A DNA stretch of 64,000 bases from Pseudomonas putida (GTDB lineage Bacteria > Pseudomonadota > Gammaproteobacteria > Pseudomonadales > Pseudomonadaceae), in NCBI RefSeq assembly GCF_022627325.1, contig NZ_JAETZZ010000004.1:1-64000 (forward strand). Direction: 5' to 3'. The translations under genes were made by a program, and so were the position numbers. Within the stretch, counting starts at the first letter, position 1, and each line of letters opens with the position of its first letter. The notes beneath the pieces were generated by a model. The model was not told the DNA's origin. It ran no database searches and saw nothing but the letters and a program-made list of their open reading frames with translations. Shown piece after piece: positions 63,390-64,000 of the stretch.

Positions 63390-63935
63390 GTGAACAAATC
63401 AATGCTGGTGGGTGCGGTACTGGGTGCTGTCGGTGTGACTGCCGGAGGTGCTGTGGCGACCTACAGCTTGGTGAACAAAGGCCCCGAATACGCCCAGGTC
63501 ACCGACGTGCAGCCGATCAAGCAGCAGGTGAAAACCCCTCGCGAAGTGTGCAAGGACGTGGCCGTGACGCGTCAGGCGCCAGTCAAGGATCAGCATCAGA
63601 TCGCCGGTACCGTGGTAGGCGCCCTGGCGGGCGGCTTGCTGGGCAATCAGATCGGTGGCGGCACCGGCAAGAAGATCGCCACCGTGGCCGGTGCTGTCGG
63701 TGGTGGCTATGCCGGTAACAAGGTGCAGGAGGGCATGCAGCAGCGTGACACCTATACCACCACGCAAACCCGTTGCAACACGGTCAATGATGTCAGTGAG
63801 AAGGTCGTTGGGTACACCGTGACCTATTCAATCGATGGCCAGGTGGGCAGGGTGAAGATGGATCGCGAGCCGGGCTCGACCATCCCGCTGGACAAGAACG
63901 GCAAGCTGATCCTGAGTGACGCCGGGCAGCAATAA
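63390..63935 (+). CDS. Glycine-zipper 2TM envelope protein
   Basis: A 181-residue protein. An N-terminal hydrophobic signal-anchor (SMLVGAVLGAVGVTAGGAVATYSL) is followed by the glycine zipper AGTVVGALAGGLLGNQIGGG, TGKKIATVAGAVGGGYAGNKV and a C-terminal domain with one Cys (TTQTRCNTVNDVSEKVVGYTV). Such proteins sit in the envelope and are linked to outer-membrane integrity; the role is not proven. The GTG start has AGGAGG seven bases upstream, while the nearby ATG at 63388 leads to an immediate stop. Confidence 0.85.
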   Translation: MNKSMLVGAVLGAVGVTAGGAVATYSLVNKGPEYAQVTDVQPIKQQVKTPREVCKDVAVTRQAPVKDQHQIAGTVVGALAGGLLGNQIGGGTGKKIATVAGAVGGGYAGNKVQEGMQQRDTYTTTQTRCNTVNDVSEKVVGYTVTYSIDGQVGRVKMDREPGSTIPLDKNGKLILSDAGQQ

Positions 63936-63987
63936 GATTGCAGGCACAAAAAAAGCACCTCGCGGTGCTTTTTTTGTGCCTGCAATC
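63936..63987. terminator. Bidirectional terminator, perfect 24-bp inverted repeat
   Basis: Arms at 63936-63959 and 63964-63987 are perfect complements with loop TCGC. The stem contains GGCACAAAAAAAGCACC, so T runs occur on both strands. Confidence 0.92.
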
Positions 63988-64000
63988 TGCGCTTAGCGCT

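Overview
The window looks like a chromosomal segment of a fluorescent Pseudomonas of the P. putida group. From memory, the order of core genes (lapF with its type I secretion genes, norR/hmp, dsbB, cyoABCDE, alaC, selD/mnmH, a phosphonate/selenate-type ABC transporter, queA-tgt-yajC-secD-secF) matches one locus of P. putida KT2440. The core is GC-rich and carries P. putida-type REP palindromes in its intergenic gaps; the accessory part has none that I could find.

Left part (1-25.6 kb). The 3' end of an IS3-family insertion sequence is followed by an OprD-type porin, a small secreted protein, and a two-gene module of small proteins (DUF6124-like and DUF3077-like) behind a structured leader. 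Then come a YkgJ-type cysteine-cluster protein, CheV, and the LapF locus: a giant adhesin of about 3,900 residues with about 36 Ig-like repeats, and its TolC/ABC/HlyD exporter genes. NorR and flavohaemoglobin follow, divergently transcribed, with two NorR-type operators between them.

Middle part (25.6-44.2 kb). dsbB, the cytochrome bo3 operon with an ANR/FNR box upstream, alaC, a second cysteine-cluster protein, and a second copy of the DUF6124-like/DUF3077 module with the same kind of leader. Next are a GNAT acetyltransferase, small membrane and periplasmic proteins, the selenium genes mnmH and selD, an ABC transporter probably for a selenium oxyanion, a bestrophin, a trypsin-like lipoprotein and a 10-bp tandem repeat.

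Island (44.2-57.7 kb). A P4-type satellite-like element sits in the 3' end of tRNA-Leu(CAA), flanked by an 18-bp direct repeat. It carries a P4-type integrase, an AlpA regulator, a chain of six replication-type genes joined by 4-nt overlaps, a second tyrosine recombinase, an orphan HK97 capsid gene, an orphan tail-assembly gene, and a low-GC cargo pair (RelA/SpoT-type synthetase plus DUF5677 protein). Two matched four-site iteron arrays lie 2.6 kb apart.

Right part (57.7-64 kb). tRNA-Leu, queA, tgt, yajC, secD, secF and a glycine-zipper protein.

Main discovery. Three places in the window share one RNA architecture: both DUF6124-like/DUF3077 leaders and the leader of the island's replication operon. 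Each has a three-way junction (long closing stem, UUCG hairpin, second hairpin) in which a hairpin loop (b') and a junction strand (a') are complementary both to upstream segments (a1, b1) and to downstream segments (a2, and b2 at the ribosome-binding site). This is the layout of the P1/P7 c4 antisense RNA and is analogous to the P4 CI immunity RNA. Base pairs are kept by compensatory changes between copies. In the island copy an intrinsic terminator lies just after a1/b1, suggesting an attenuation switch.
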